Source: Trichoplax adhaerens
Taxonomy: Eukaryota; Placozoa; Uniplacotomia; Trichoplacea; Trichoplacidae
NCBI RefSeq assembly: GCF_000150275.1
Contig: NW_002060943.1
Span: forward strand, 13,133,822-13,197,821
Length of the DNA stretch: 64,000 bases
Direction of reading: 5' to 3'
Below are positions 13,047 to 24,418 of the stretch, piece by piece; position 1 is the first letter of the stretch; each line of letters begins with the position of its first letter. The position numbers were made by a program, and so were the translations under genes. The notes beneath the pieces are model-generated. The model saw only the letters and a list, made by a program, of their open reading frames with translations. It had not been told where the DNA came from and ran no database searches.

Positions 13047-14179
13047 GCTTTTTCTTGTTGATGATCTTTTCTACCTTCGTGTACTGTCGTTCTTTGACAA
13101 GGAAAATAGTCTAACCGACGTTGAATGATAGATACCTCTTCTTTGGAAATTCGTGTACAGTATCTTATCGATTTAAATAGTCACTAGATTGGAGAGAAGA
13201 CCCAAGTATAATCTAGCATCATCATTTACTTTAGTTCCTATGGCAACCATGCCATCGCATTACAGTCTCTGCTCTACGTACTGTACAGTGTACAGTTTAA
13301 AAAATAAATATTTTGTGCAGTACTGTCGTCTGTACGTCCGTTCATGGTGATGAAGTCTGTTCTGATACTGAACCGTATATAAAATAATATTCGGCACACC
13401 GAGTTAGCTGGCAGCAGCTAGGGTTTGGATTAGGGTTAGAGTTAGGGTTAGGGTTAGAGAGCAGTATTGAATTACTATTCTATAGCACAGTTATAATAGA
13501 AAGAAGCTGTTAGTTGCAGCTTTTTCTAGTAGTCCATAGGTGTCACCAGCTTATGACTTTGTTGACACTAATTGCTTGGTGTAGATCTGCAGTCATAGAC
13601 AACTCAATCCTACGGCCTACAGGTGGCTGGAGAATGGAGTAGTCCATTGCTGGTAGAGGTATGCTGTCAACAGTCGAGTAAAATCAAGTCCAATAGCCAA
13701 TGACGATATAGCCATTAGGCCATGGATGGATTACTGACTGCAATAAAAAAGTAAATGATACCTTGAGTCTAGAAATGCTCTCATTGTTTTGTATGTTGCT
13801 CTCTGCTCCAAGGTTTCTTTCTAACTGTAGTCGTACCGCATTCTGTCGTTGGTAGAACTTTATATGGCAGTCATTTGAAGCGAATACCGCAAACAGCGCT
13901 ATAGACCTAGTCATGGGCTAGTAGTTCATGGGGTAGTAGTCCATCGCTAGTATGAAAGAATTGGGTTACTGTAGACCATTATTGCCATAGTAACGTAGTG
14001 AGCTACGCCCAACAAATCTGCAAAGTAAGCTACACGCCCGTAAGTGTGGTATTATGCAAAGGATGTAAATAGAAATACCTTAGCCATCTCCATTAACGTC
14101 CAAAATTATCGATCTTATCTCAAATCTTGACTGATACTCTATAATTTCATCTGCATTAGGGTACAACTCTACTGCTAAA
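13047..14179. other. Intergenic DNA between AK7 copy a and the CARD pseudogene
   Basis: Upstream flank of AK7 copy a. It holds a GTACTGTACAGTGTACAG palindromic stretch near 13277, the telomere-like hexamers at 13419-13460 and three scattered copies of TAGTCCAT (near 13530, 13641 and 13937). No ORF with recognisable features was seen on either strand. Confidence 0.5.
13419..13460 (+). repeat. Interstitial telomere-like repeat (TTAGGG)n
   Basis: Seven consecutive hexamers read TAGGGT, TTGGAT, TAGGGT, TAGAGT, TAGGGT, TAGGGT, TAGAGA. Four are perfect permutations of TTAGGG, the usual metazoan telomere repeat, and three carry one or two changes. The tract sits about 375 bp upstream of AK7 copy a, inside ordinary gene-bearing DNA, so it is interstitial and not a chromosome end. 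Confidence 0.75.
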
Positions 14180-15059
14180 ATGCCTCTCTCTCAGAATTTG
14201 ATCCAAATTATTGATAAATATTTAAACGAATAGACTGATGTGCCAGTAAGTGAATTCTATGCAGACTTGGCTGCTCGTAAAACATTCAATCATCAAAAAC
14301 TGACTATATTACGAAAATAATCTCATGTCAAAGATCAAGTCTGCCTAACTCTTTCTATTTTGAAAAATAGACAAGATAAACATTTTATTACTTTAGTTAA
14401 ATTGATGAGTCAACATTCAGTTCAAGGTGTACAAAGTTTAAGAGACAAAATTTTGACGGAAACAAAGCAATTTATTTCCCTTGATGATAAATCAATCTTG
14501 TATAATATTCAATCGCAAGATAGCGAAACAAATATAGGTAATAAAGATTAGTATTGATATAGCATTAAATTTTTAAATCGTTATCAGATTCGCAACTCTT
14601 TAGTCTGTTACTGCCGATGTTATTTCATTATACATTCTCTATTTTAATAATGTACCAGTCATATCAAATAGTAATAACTCGAATAGACTATAACAGTAGT
14701 GATCGCTAGCTAATTTCAAGCCAAATTATTAATTTCCTAGAACCCAAGATGATGCTTATTGGTTCTCTACAAGAAAATACTCTAAACACTTGTGGGGGCG
14801 AATTAGTTCGTCATATGCCTAGCAATGATATTGCAGTTGAACTTTATAATCGAAAGACTCTAACAATCATAGAATTGCAAGAACTGATCAGTATAGAAGA
14901 GCAGCGACAAAAAACGAAAGGCTGCTGAAGTTCATATGTCAACGAAATATGGCAGCCTTTGCAACATTCCTCAAAATTTTAAAAAGTGATAAACTATGTT
15001 ATTCCTTTCTTGGGAAAATGTTAGAAACAGAAATTAAAAATTTAGAAGTAGTATTTTAG
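14180..15059 (+). pseudogene. Decayed two-exon gene with two CARD-like segments
   Basis: Two open segments join through a plausible intron: exon 1 14180-14537, intron 14538-14740 (GT...TTTCCTAG), exon 2 14741-15059; phase 1 is kept across it. Exon 1 begins at ATG 14180 and is interrupted in frame by TAG at 14231 and TAA at 14318. Exon 2 breaks frame at the A-run 14909-14914, where one more A would restore the downstream frame (NERLLKFICQRNMAAFATFL, ending at TAG 15057). Both segments have the helix spacing and a terminal pattern like the last helices of CARDs (ILKNRQDKHFITLVKLM in segment 1; LLKFICQRNMAAFATFLKIL in segment 2). CARDs mediate homotypic contacts in apoptosis and innate immunity. 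The assignment rests on pattern recognition only. Retention of the intron suggests in-place decay, not a processed copy. Confidence 0.5.
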
Positions 15060-16735
15060 CTTTGTAATAGAGATTTATCATTCGAGATGGTAATACAGAA
15101 TTAGCAGAATCTTATAATTTTTTATTTATATCAGAAGGTATACATTTTATTGAGAGTATATTTGGCTCCATTTAGGATAAAGTAAAATAGTATAAATAAG
15201 TTGGTCTTTTCTGCACAAATGTAAGCATTCATTTTTGGAATGTGAGATATTTGATTTGCTAATACTGTTAAAAGTGTGCGAGCATCTTGGAATAAGCTGA
15301 GATGTAACAATGTCAATGAATGAACAAATTCTCTTACGGCATTTATTAAAATTTGTTTTCTATGCACTGATGATTCCGTTAACGTAGCCGTTTATGCAAC
15401 ATTATTTTTATTTTATTTATTTAGTAGAAATTTTTTGTCTAGTATAATTTATGCAATATCTATGAATATTTATTTTGTCCCAACTAGAGTTGCATTTTCA
15501 AAGTTACTTCCATATCTCGGATTACTAGGATGAATTACTAATCTTTTGTTCAGCTTGAAAATATAAAGTAATTTGCTGGCTTTATATATGTGTTATCCTC
15601 ACATCTCAGATTATGTATTCAAGAAAAAATTTGCAAGTTTCATGTTCGAATTGAAATATATAAAGTAACTTTCTGGCTTTATTTTGTGTGTTATCCCTAC
15701 AGATATTACGAATAAACTGAAAAGGTTTCTATACTTGAGTGGTTCAAAATTTATGTACGACAAAGTTATGATGCGCAATATGTAATTAAGGTTTGATTAA
15801 TTATATGCTTAGCTTATGTCCTAAATTTGCACAATGTTCAGGAAAGGTAAAACATTTTAGATATTTAACAAGCATAAGATAGTTCCTAAATTATAGTCCC
15901 ATCACAACCTGTATCATTGGACCTGTGTACCGTACTTCTGAACTTTAACAACCTTTCTAACTTGTCAGGACGCAAGTGGAAGAAATGCAACTTTAATTTT
16001 CGTTAATAATATAGGCATAATAATTATACTGTAATAACACCAATATCAATCAACACTACTCCAGCGCATCAATTGTAATCATTTAAATTATAATTTTAGC
16101 ATATTTCTATCGTGACTCTTATTAATGTTCATAAATATTGCATAATTCAAATGCTGCATCTCTTACATTTTAAAATTCGTCTTGGATTACTAAAATGTTC
16201 GCCTGTTGACTCAAAGGTGCAGCACAATGCTTTATTGATCGTTTTCATGGAACTTTAAATACTGATATCTTTAGTGATAAATACCTTTTTAAAGAAAGAA
16301 GAAAATTTTGTAAATCTACCATAAACAAAGCTCGTAATTAACTAATGCATCTCTGATAATATCATACATAATCCATAGACTTGGTAATAAATATTGAAGC
16401 AGCAAAAGACTTGATATTGCTTGCATAATTCAGTAGGTGTAACTAAAATAGTTCGAAGCTACTTAAGTTCACATTCAATTATAATTTAATGACCTATACA
16501 CTATTTGATAATTTAATGAATGAATTAATTGTAGGTTTAAGCTAAAACCTTTTCATAAATAGCAATTTTCAAGGTGATATGTTTTAAAACAAGATAAACT
16601 AAAAGATTTTATATAGTTCGTTTATGGGCTTCAACTATGATGTATCGAATGTTATATACAGCCAACTTGGTGGAACGAAAATTGTGGACTCTATCAGGAT
16701 TAAATTACGCGTAATGTAAGTAGTCTTGGTTAGAT
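15060..16735. other. Intergenic DNA with a weak direct repeat
   Basis: No gene is supported. Two imperfect copies of a segment containing TATAAAGTAA..TGGCTTTAT lie about 94 bp apart (near 15564 and 15658). An open frame of 78 codons on the minus strand at 15131-15367 has no recognisable features and may be chance. Confidence 0.45.
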
Positions 16736-17703
16736 TGTCTAGTCATTTCTTCCCTTACTTCCCATAACTTTTAACAAGTCCATCATCATCGCTTGTAGTG
16801 CACAGCCTATTTGATAACAATTAGCAAAGTATTTACCTGTAATGCCATTTAAAGATTCATTGACTGCCCAATGTATTGAAGTTTAAGCTCCTTGTTTGTA
16901 TGTCTTCAGAAGAAGCCATAGAAAAAGGGCTGTTAAAATATTTAAGATGTCGATTTGCTGTATAGAAAAATGATAATAAAGACCTGTATTGACTGCTCCA
17001 GGATGCAACAAATTGACTGTAACACCTGTACCCACTAATCTTTGAGCCAATTCACGAGTAAAATAAAACATTGGCCAGTTAACACTGAAAATAAGCAGTG
17101 TGAGAACCGTAATTTTTTGACCATTTAAAACATCAATATTGATCTTGGCAAAGAAATGCTTTCTCGATGTCAATACAACCATTCTACTAGGCGAACATAT
17201 TTATTTTTAATTTATCTATTAGTAAGTTGATCAATGAAAAGTGGCTTAAATGATTGGTCCCCCATTGCATTTTAAATCTGCCTGCCGTCTGGCCATGTAT
17301 GAACACATCATTACGCCAGTATTATTAATCAAAATATCCAGAAGAGTTTCATTTTTGTTAAAATCGTTGGCAAAATTGCGTTCAGATTGTAACGATGCAA
17401 GACCAAGCTTTTGTAAGACAATAATATTACTTTCACTAAATTCAATAATATTTCTGACTACAGCAGTTGCTTTATTTTGGTTACGACACGCTACGATAAA
17501 TCCTAGCTCCTCGTTTACCTAAATCGATAGCCATTTCTTTCCTGATACCAGGTATTGCCACCAGTAATCAAGTCAGTCTTGTTAATTATCGAGTCGAGCT
17601 TTACTGCGGCAAGAACCACCTTGCATGTACTGTAGCATCTTAATAGAAAGAGGAAAATGCTAATGATACCAACAGCAGAGGCAATTTCAGGTACAATTGT
17701 CAT
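16736..17703 (-). pseudogene. SDR / retinol dehydrogenase-like pseudogene
   Basis: Degenerate relative of the intact SDR genes downstream. The N-terminal membrane segment is recognisable from an ATG at 17703 (M-T-I-V-P-E-I-A, matching M-P-S-T-P-E-I-A in the intact copies), followed by ITGGNT where the TGxxxGxG cofactor motif begins; the frame is then lost. Near 17182-16883 the region that should carry the YxxxK active site is shifted out of frame, while the GTGVT..LLHPGAVNT and KTYKQGA blocks are still readable before an in-frame stop. C-terminal similarity continues with further stops to about 16736. It has the same orientation as the next intact SDR gene, which fits an old tandem duplicate that decayed. 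Confidence 0.85.
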
Positions 17704-17727
17704 GATTATAGTTTGATATTTAACCAT

Positions 17728-19180
17728 TTGGTTTCAGTTTGATATTTCAATCTACAGTACAAGAGGAAAAGATAGTCGTTGTGTCATCGTTTATAATCGA
17801 TTTTCTAATCATTGTTAATTGCAGCACTGTTGAGATTTGTTGCTGTACTACTGCGTAGAAAACTAAGCTCAATTAATGATAAAAGAATACGTGTCGAGAT
17901 TAGATGAGAATTGGACGATCGAAAGGGAAATCTTCAACGTTTACTTCCCTATTCTGTTATACAGGGAAGAAATCACCTTCAATGAACTACTACATTATGG
18001 GAGTTCTTCTATCATACGGGACAGCACACCTAGTAGAGCCTCGCGAATGAGATATGTTGAATAATAGAGTTTTGTATGATAGGATCGCATTGCAATTTGT
18101 AAACGGACTTACTGAATGCTTTCAGAAGCTAGGTGATCTAGATCTAACGGGAAATTATTTACTTACTACTTTGAAACAGTAGTAATTCTCTTCTCGAAAG
18201 TAGATTGACATTTGTTTACTTAATAAATTACTACTTCTACTACAGTACCGTCCATGGTCTGTGGGCTAGTAGTAGTCTGTGACAAAGTAGCAGTAGCTAG
18301 CTTTAGCAGCTCCAAGATACTTTCAAAGTTTTGGCTAATTTCGATTGAAATGTTCGTACTGTTTAAGATCTGCTGGTCTGCTACCCATAAACGACATAAA
18401 ACTCGAATAATGATTGCAGTCATAACGATATCGTACACGATTCAATAGAGCAAGTATTCCATACGGAGTGTACAAAAAGCTTTCTGGATAATACCGGCAT
18501 ATTTCATGGTAAATTGCTGTCTTAAATTAGGATAAAATTACTGCCTGTGTTGAATTTTTATAACAGTGTTACTGTAATCATAATATGCCTGAAAGAAGGG
18601 TTGAAAAATTGGGCAACAACAGTGATAATTGCTTTATCATGACGACATAGTATTGAACTAGTAGACTGTAGAAGTGTTAAGATATTAGGATATGGAAACC
18701 TTTGCAGTTACCTTCTATACATGCTTATGGTGCTCGATCGGTTGAAATGAATTTATTATTGTTCCATAAAGTAACATAATTAGATGAGCATGAGAGCATT
18801 AACTATCAGCATAATAAATCATTTCGGTCATTTAAGTAAATTTTAATTTTCTTTTCTTTATTGGGATTGTTTCTCTATCGTACAGCCACAGAATTTGCGA
18901 ATTTAAATGACAACTAAGAAGGGTGTCATTTTAGTTTTAGATTCAAGTTCTATCTTGAAAATCCTTGCTACTGTAGTAAGCCCATAGAGTGACAATATGG
19001 TAATATTATTTATCATTTCCTTGTCATCCTTTACCATGAATACATCTATCAGATCTACAGTATAGTAGTTGAAATAGAAACTAACAGGAATTGTAGTAAA
19101 TACACTTCTACCTAATTTTTAGCATAGCATAGTCATTGATGGCTGAAGAAGCGAATGGCGTAGTAAGGCTTCTGCAGCAT
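17728..19180. other. Intergenic DNA between SDR pseudogene and intact SDR gene
   Basis: No supported gene. A 62-codon ATG frame at 17876-18064 (+) encodes a mixed-charge peptide without recognisable motifs. Overlapping frames on both strands at 18220-18448 look like chance. No tandem array was seen. Confidence 0.4.
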
Positions 19181-19186
19181 TTTATT
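19181..19186 (-). terminator. Candidate poly(A) signal of the SDR gene at 19226-20197
   Basis: AATAAA on the minus strand about 40 bases beyond the TAA stop codon, at a usual distance for a short 3' UTR. Confidence 0.5.
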
Positions 19187-19225
19187 CATGTAAATGATAC
19201 ACTTTATATCGTGATCCACATAATT

Positions 19226-20197
19226 TTACGAATCCCGACTCGAGAATCCAGTCCATTCTTCGCTTACTTCCCACAATTTTTTAGCCACGCCATCATCACA
19301 AGCTTGCGGTGCACAGTCTTTCTGACGGCAGTCAGCAAAGTATTCACCAGTTACTCCATTTAATGACTCATCGACTGCACAATAGATGGTGGTTTGAGCT
19401 CCTTGTTTGGATGTTTTCAGTACAAGCCAAAATAAGGGTGCTAATAAAAAATTGAAGAGGCCGACTTGATAGATAGAGAAATGGCGAAGAAGATCGGTAT
19501 GAACTACGCCTGGATGTAACGAATTGGCAGTAACACCAGTGCCTTGTAATCTATGAGACAACTGACGAACAAATAAAACATTGGCCAGTTTACTTTGAAA
19601 ATATGCAGTGTAAGGGTCGTAATTTTGGGGATTATTTAAATCATGGAAATTCATTTTGCCACGTCGATGAGCTTTGGAACTGACAACGACAATTCTGCTT
19701 GGTGTACAGGCTTTCAATTTATCTAATAATAAATTCGTTAATAAAAAGTGGCCTAAATGATTGGTCCCAAATTGCATTTCAAATCCATCTGCAGTTTGCG
19801 TGTACGGGCACATCATCACGCCAGCGTTATTAATTAAAATGTCTAGACGAGCTTCATTCTCGTTAAAATGCTTGGCAAAATCACGTACAGATTGGAACGA
19901 TGCAAGATCGAGTTTTCGAAAGACAACATTACTATTTCCACTTAACTTAATAATATCTCTAATAGCATCCATGGCTTTATTTTCACTACGACAAGCTAAA
20001 ATAATTCGAGCACCTCGTTTAGCTAAATCGATAGCCGTTTCTTTACCGATGCCAGTATTACCACCAGTAATAATAACTGTTTTATGATCCAGTCGAGCTT
20101 GACTACGACATGAACCACCTCTCAAATAGCATCTTAAAAGGAAGATTGAAACACCAGCGATCCCAACAACCGCTGCAATTTCAGTAGTCGATAGCAT
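19226..20197 (-). CDS. Membrane-anchored SDR, retinol dehydrogenase 11-14-like (copy B)
   Basis: A 323-aa intronless short-chain dehydrogenase/reductase, probably an NADP(H)-dependent retinal/aldehyde reductase of the RDH11-14 type on the ER. Visible: N-terminal membrane anchor (about 7-26), cofactor motif TGGNTGIG (44-51), basic ACR (68-70) where NADP-preferring members carry Arg, D97, NNAG (123-126), N146, catalytic S174, Y199 and K203 (YFQSK), and a HPG loop. The ATG at 20197 is chosen because it aligns with the starts of the three plus-strand copies. The frame runs nine codons further to a TTG at 20224, but that stretch borders the upstream minisatellite and has no counterpart in the paralogs. 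It is the only intact copy on the minus strand, divergently oriented to the others. Substrate is inferred from family resemblance only. Confidence 0.92.
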   Translation of the reverse strand: MLSTTEIAAVVGIAGVSIFLLRCYLRGGSCRSQARLDHKTVIITGGNTGIGKETAIDLAKRGARIILACRSENKAMDAIRDIIKLSGNSNVVFRKLDLASFQSVRDFAKHFNENEARLDILINNAGVMMCPYTQTADGFEMQFGTNHLGHFLLTNLLLDKLKACTPSRIVVVSSKAHRRGKMNFHDLNNPQNYDPYTAYFQSKLANVLFVRQLSHRLQGTGVTANSLHPGVVHTDLLRHFSIYQVGLFNFLLAPLFWLVLKTSKQGAQTTIYCAVDESLNGVTGEYFADCRQKDCAPQACDDGVAKKLWEVSEEWTGFSSRDS

Positions 20198-20225
20198 ATT
20201 GACGATTTGATCAAGTAATACCAAT

Positions 20226-20807
20226 GAGACTATTTTGATCGAACACGACAGATTAATGATCAGCAGTGGAATGGACTTTTAATTCCTATATAGTAACTAG
20301 ACCACAGTAATTTTGCTTTTTCAGTCTAGTAATAGCAATGAGACTATTTTGATCGAACACGACAGATTAATGATCAGCAGTGGAATGGACTTTTAATTCC
20401 TGTATAGTAACTCCAACACCACAATAATTTTGCTTTTTCAGTCAAGTAATAGCAATGAGACTATTTCAATCGAACACGACAGATTAATGATCAGCAGTGG
20501 AATGGACTTTTAATTCCTGTATAGTAACTCCAACACCACAATAATTTTGCTTTTTCAGTCTAGTAATAGCAATGAGACTATTTCAATCGAACACGACAGA
20601 TTAATGATCAGTAGTGGAATGGACTTTTAATTCCTGTATAGTAACTACAACACCACAGTAATTTTGCTTTTTCAGTCCAGTAATACCAATGAAACTATTT
20701 TGATCGAACACGACAGATTAATGATCAGTAGTGGAATAGACTCTTCAATCCTGTATAGTAACTACGACACCACAGTAATTTTGCCTTTTCAGTCTACGAT
20801 AGGATTG
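20226..20807. repeat. Five-copy 114-117 bp minisatellite at the 5' end of SDR copy B
   Basis: Units begin GAGACTATTT(TG/CA)ATCGAACA at 20226, 20340, 20457 and 20574, with a GAAAC variant at 20691, giving spacings of 114, 117, 117 and 117 bp. Each contains ATTAATGATCAGYAGTGGAA and TAATTTTGC(T/C)TTTTCAGTC. Adjacent units differ by only a few bases. The array abuts the coding region of SDR copy B on its upstream side, so it occupies the position expected for that gene's promoter/5' UTR. Confidence 0.9.
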
Positions 20808-21305
20808 CGACTTTGTTGAGGGGTCTGCAGATGCCAACTTGCTCTTTCGAGCAAGGAGTGTTGTGATTGATTTTTGCACTAAACTGACTAAAGGGCAGTG
20901 TATGAAAGTCGATTCTTTCTAACAAGGTCAATAGGAGGCAGCAGAAAGCAGGACTGTTCCAAGTCGTCAGCTACAACTAGTCTAAAAGCTTATGCAGAGA
21001 TTTTGGGATATGCTGTAAAAAGGTCATGAACCGAAATAATATGCACTAGTTATTTGTGCATTTGTATTGTCTGTCTGTTTCGTCGTCGTCTACGTTGCTG
21101 ACTAAATAGTCGAGGGATCGAATGTATACTACAGACCCTTAATAGTAAAAGACTCTAATGTACACTAGTTGTTTGTGCATTTGTAATGTCTATCTGGTTG
21201 GTGAAAGTAAACGTTGCTGAATAAATACTCTTATTTCCCTTAGGATGTTTTCCACTCCTTACTCTGTAGTCTACCATCAACGACGCTTCAATAACGTAAT
21301 GAATA

Positions 21306-21577
21306 GAGTTGAATAACGCTGGAAACAGTCTAGGGTTTTAACAGTAAAATCCATACTAGTTTACCTGTGTACCCTATTTAAACAAATAACCTACTAAACA
21401 GAGTTGAATAATACAGGAGACAGTGTAGTATTTTAACAGTAAAATCTGATCTAGCTTGCCTATGTACCCTATTTAAACAAATAACCTACTAAACAGAGTT
21501 GAATAATACAGGAGACAGTCTAGTATTTTAACAGTAAAATCTAATTTAGACTGGTTTACGTCTATACCCTATCTAAA
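21306..21577. repeat. 95-bp tandem repeat, about three copies, upstream of SDR copy C
   Basis: GAGTTGAATAA begins units at 21306, 21401 and 21496, an exact 95-bp spacing. Each unit includes GTATTTTAACAGTAAAATC and a TACCCTATYTAAA segment. The paralogous upstream region of copy D (about 24790-24900) contains only one related unit, so the expansion is specific to copy C. Confidence 0.85.
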
Positions 21578-21647
21578 GCAACGCCATTTTGTTGTTTATT
21601 TGCAATTCAAACTCGTCCTTTTACCGGCGTTGCAACTGCAAAACTCA

Positions 21648-22631
21648 ATGATGGTCAACATGCCATCGACTCCTGAAATTGCTGCTGTTGTTGGTATCAC
21701 TGCGATTTCTTTCGGACTACTACGATATTTTGTGCAAGGTGGTATCTGTCGTAGTAAAGCTCGTCTGGATAACAAGACAGTCATTATTACCGGAGCCAAC
21801 ACTGGTATCGGGAAAGAAACAGCCATTGATTTAGCTAAACGAGGCGCTAGAATTATTGTAGCTTGTCGTAATGAAAGTAAAGGGACGACAGCTGCCAAAG
21901 AAATTATTCAATTAAGCGGTAATACTCAAGTTGTCTTTCGAAAGCTCGATCTAGCATCATTTCAATCCATACGTCATTTTGCTAATCATTTTAACGAGAA
22001 TGAAGATCGTCTGGATATTTTAATTAATAATGCTGGCGTTTTATGGTGTCCGTATATGGAGACTGAAGACGGATTTGAAATGCAATTTGGAACTAACCAT
22101 TTAGGCCATTTCTTATTGACCAATTTATTGTTGGATAAGTTAAAGGCATGTGCACCAAGTAGGATCGTTGTAGTATCATCACAAGCGCATTTCCATGGCA
22201 AGATGAATTTCGATGATTTAAATGGCAAGAAAAATTACAATTCTTACACGGCTTATTTCCATAGTAAACTCGCCAATGTCTTATTTACACATGAATTAGC
22301 TAGAAGATTACAAGGGACTGGTGTGACAGCTAATTCATTACATCCAGGTGCAGTCAAGACTGATATTGCTCGTCATTTATCAATCTATCAAAACAGCTTC
22401 TTGAACATTCTAGTACAGCCTCTTTATTGGCTTTTCATGAAAACGGCAAAGCAAGGAGCACAAACATCAATTTATTGTGCAATCGATGAATCTATCGATG
22501 GTGTTACCGGTAAGTACTTTGCCGATTGTCGAGAAGCAAAGTGTTTACCACAAGGACGTGATGATGGAGCTGCTAAAAAATTGTGGGAACTAAGTGAAGA
22601 GATGACTGGACTTTGCAAAAACCAAGAATAA
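21648..22631 (+). CDS. Membrane-anchored SDR, retinol dehydrogenase 11-14-like (copy C)
   Basis: Intronless SDR with ATG at 21648, 21651 or 21660; the last gives the start shared with the paralogs (MPSTPEIAAVV), a 323-residue protein. Numbered from 21660: membrane anchor (about 7-25), TGANTGIG (44-51), ACR (68-70), NNAG (123-126), N146, catalytic S174, YFHSK (Y199, K203), HPGAVKT, and the family C-terminal tail DGAAKKLWELSEEMTGL. The complete catalytic set predicts an active NADP(H)-dependent retinoid/aldehyde oxidoreductase. It is nearly identical to copy D at 24976, with about 500 bp of similar 5' and 400 bp of similar 3' flank. It is one of three plus-strand copies in tandem. Confidence 0.92.
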   Translation: MMVNMPSTPEIAAVVGITAISFGLLRYFVQGGICRSKARLDNKTVIITGANTGIGKETAIDLAKRGARIIVACRNESKGTTAAKEIIQLSGNTQVVFRKLDLASFQSIRHFANHFNENEDRLDILINNAGVLWCPYMETEDGFEMQFGTNHLGHFLLTNLLLDKLKACAPSRIVVVSSQAHFHGKMNFDDLNGKKNYNSYTAYFHSKLANVLFTHELARRLQGTGVTANSLHPGAVKTDIARHLSIYQNSFLNILVQPLYWLFMKTAKQGAQTSIYCAIDESIDGVTGKYFADCREAKCLPQGRDDGAAKKLWELSEEMTGLCKNQE

Positions 22632-22849
22632 CCCTTTTGACGACGGTAATGGAATATGTAAGAGCAAATTGTTGTAAACTTCTTACCGCAGCACTGGTAT
22701 TGGTAGAAATGTGGATTTAATTGATCAATTTACTCTGCCTTCCATATTATTAAACGTAGTCCATCAGTGACTGTATGTAGACTAAACGAAACTAATTGAA
22801 TGCAATGATGATTGAATTATTAATGGTCAATTTAATGTATTTAGCGATA

Positions 22850-22855
22850 AATAAA
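22850..22855 (+). terminator. Candidate poly(A) signal of SDR copy C
   Basis: AATAAA about 220 bases past the stop codon. The equivalent site is conserved in the duplicate copy D at 26172-26177. Confidence 0.4.
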
Positions 22856-23196
22856 CACCTACGTTCGCTTCAGATTTATTCCGCATGGATACCCTGTTGA
22901 CTGTCTGAACTCATGCTCGTACTTGAACATGATTTTCATGTTTTGCATCGATGATGGACTATCTGTTGTTGATTAAAGAGAGTTATTTAGAATGGCAGTC
23001 GTATGAATTGAATTCATGCTGCGTTCAAAGGGTTAAGGTACAGACTGGAGTTGCCCTTACCGTAATATTGCAGTATATTTTCCTGGAGTAAACTAAGATG
23101 GGTGTTTACAAGTATATCACAGACCCAGAGCCTAGAAATCATTCGCATCCTTGTCAAGCCTTTTGAAAGGGAAGGGAGCAGCAATGACAAGGATGA

Positions 23197-24340
23197 AATG
23201 GTACCATCGTTTTTATAGTGTTCAACTCTGAGGCAACCAAAAGCTGCTTAGGAAAGAGGTCATTCTCTCTTTATTTACAATATGCTAAAATATCAACTGC
23301 AACTTGCAATCTAGGAAATGATCAGTAAAAGGATTTGTAAGAGTGCCGTTGGAAATTGCAATAACGTTGTCAAATGGTACCATCATTTTTATAGTGTTCA
23401 GTACTAGGGCAATCAACAGCTGCCTAAGAAATAAGTTCTTCTCTCTTTATTTACAGTATGCTAAAATATCAACTGCAACTTCCAATCTAGGAAATGATCA
23501 GTAAAAGGATTTGTAAGAATGCCATTGGAAATTGCAATAATGTTGTTAATCGAACCTTTCTCAGGTCTAGTTCAATACCGGGACAATCGCTTAGGGAATA
23601 GTTTATTCTCTCTTTCTTGACTGTATGCTAAAATATCGACTGCAACTTGCAATCTAGGAAAGGATTTGTAAGAATGCCATTGGAAATTGCAATAACGATG
23701 TTAACCGAACCTTTCTCAGGTCTAATTCAGTACCGGGGCAATCACTTAAGGAATAGGTTATTCTCTCTTTATTGACTGTATGCTAAAATATCAACTGCAA
23801 CTTGCAATCTAGGAAATGATCAGTAAAAGGATTTGTAAGAGTGCCGTTGGAAATTGCAATAACGTTGTCAAATGGTACCATCATTTTTATAGTGTTTAGT
23901 ACTAGGGCAATCAACAGCTGCCTAGGAAATAAGTTCTTCTCTCTTTATTTACAGTATGCTAAAATATCAACTGCAACTTACAACCTAGGAAATGATCAGT
24001 AAAAGGATTTGTTAGGATGCCATTGGAAATTGCAACAATGTTGTTAACCAAACGTTTCTCAGGTCTAGTTCAGTACCGGGGCAATCACTTAGGGAATAGT
24101 TTATTCTCTCTTTATTGACTGTATGCCAAAATATCAACTGCAACTTGCAATCTAGGAAATGATCAGTAAAAGGATTTGTAAGAATGCCATTAGAAATTGC
24201 AATGACATTGTTCAATGATACCGTCATTTTTATAGTGTTCAGTACTAGGGCAATCAAAAGCTGCTTAAGGAATAATTTCTTCTCTCCTTATTGACAGTAA
24301 GCTAAAATATCAATATGAACTTCCAATCTATAAAGTCTTC
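23197..24340. repeat. Seven-unit 155-178 bp minisatellite between SDR copies C and D
   Basis: The core TATGCTAAAATATCAACTGC (with minor changes) recurs near 23282, 23457, 23624, 23779, 23957, 24121 and 24299. Units also share GAAATGATCAGTAAAAGGAT and GCCATTGGAAATTGCAATAA. Two unit types are interspersed: one with AATGGTACCATCATTTTTAT, one with AACCTTTCTCAGGTCTA. The same family reappears at 27150-27740, after copy D. Confidence 0.9.
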
Positions 24341-24418
24341 AATGGCAATATTTATATTAATTTCTATCACTTTAGAAGGATAATTTTACTTTATGTGCAC
24401 CAGGAGTTTCTGACGAGA

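Noticed and set aside
19761-20087. 108-codon plus-strand ORF
   Set aside because: Antisense shadow of SDR copy B. Similar shadows occur opposite the other SDR copies and the GH13 genes.
20198-20224. Nine-codon N-terminal extension of SDR copy B
   Set aside because: It starts at TTG, borders the minisatellite and has no counterpart in the paralogs; the ATG at 20197 aligns with theirs.
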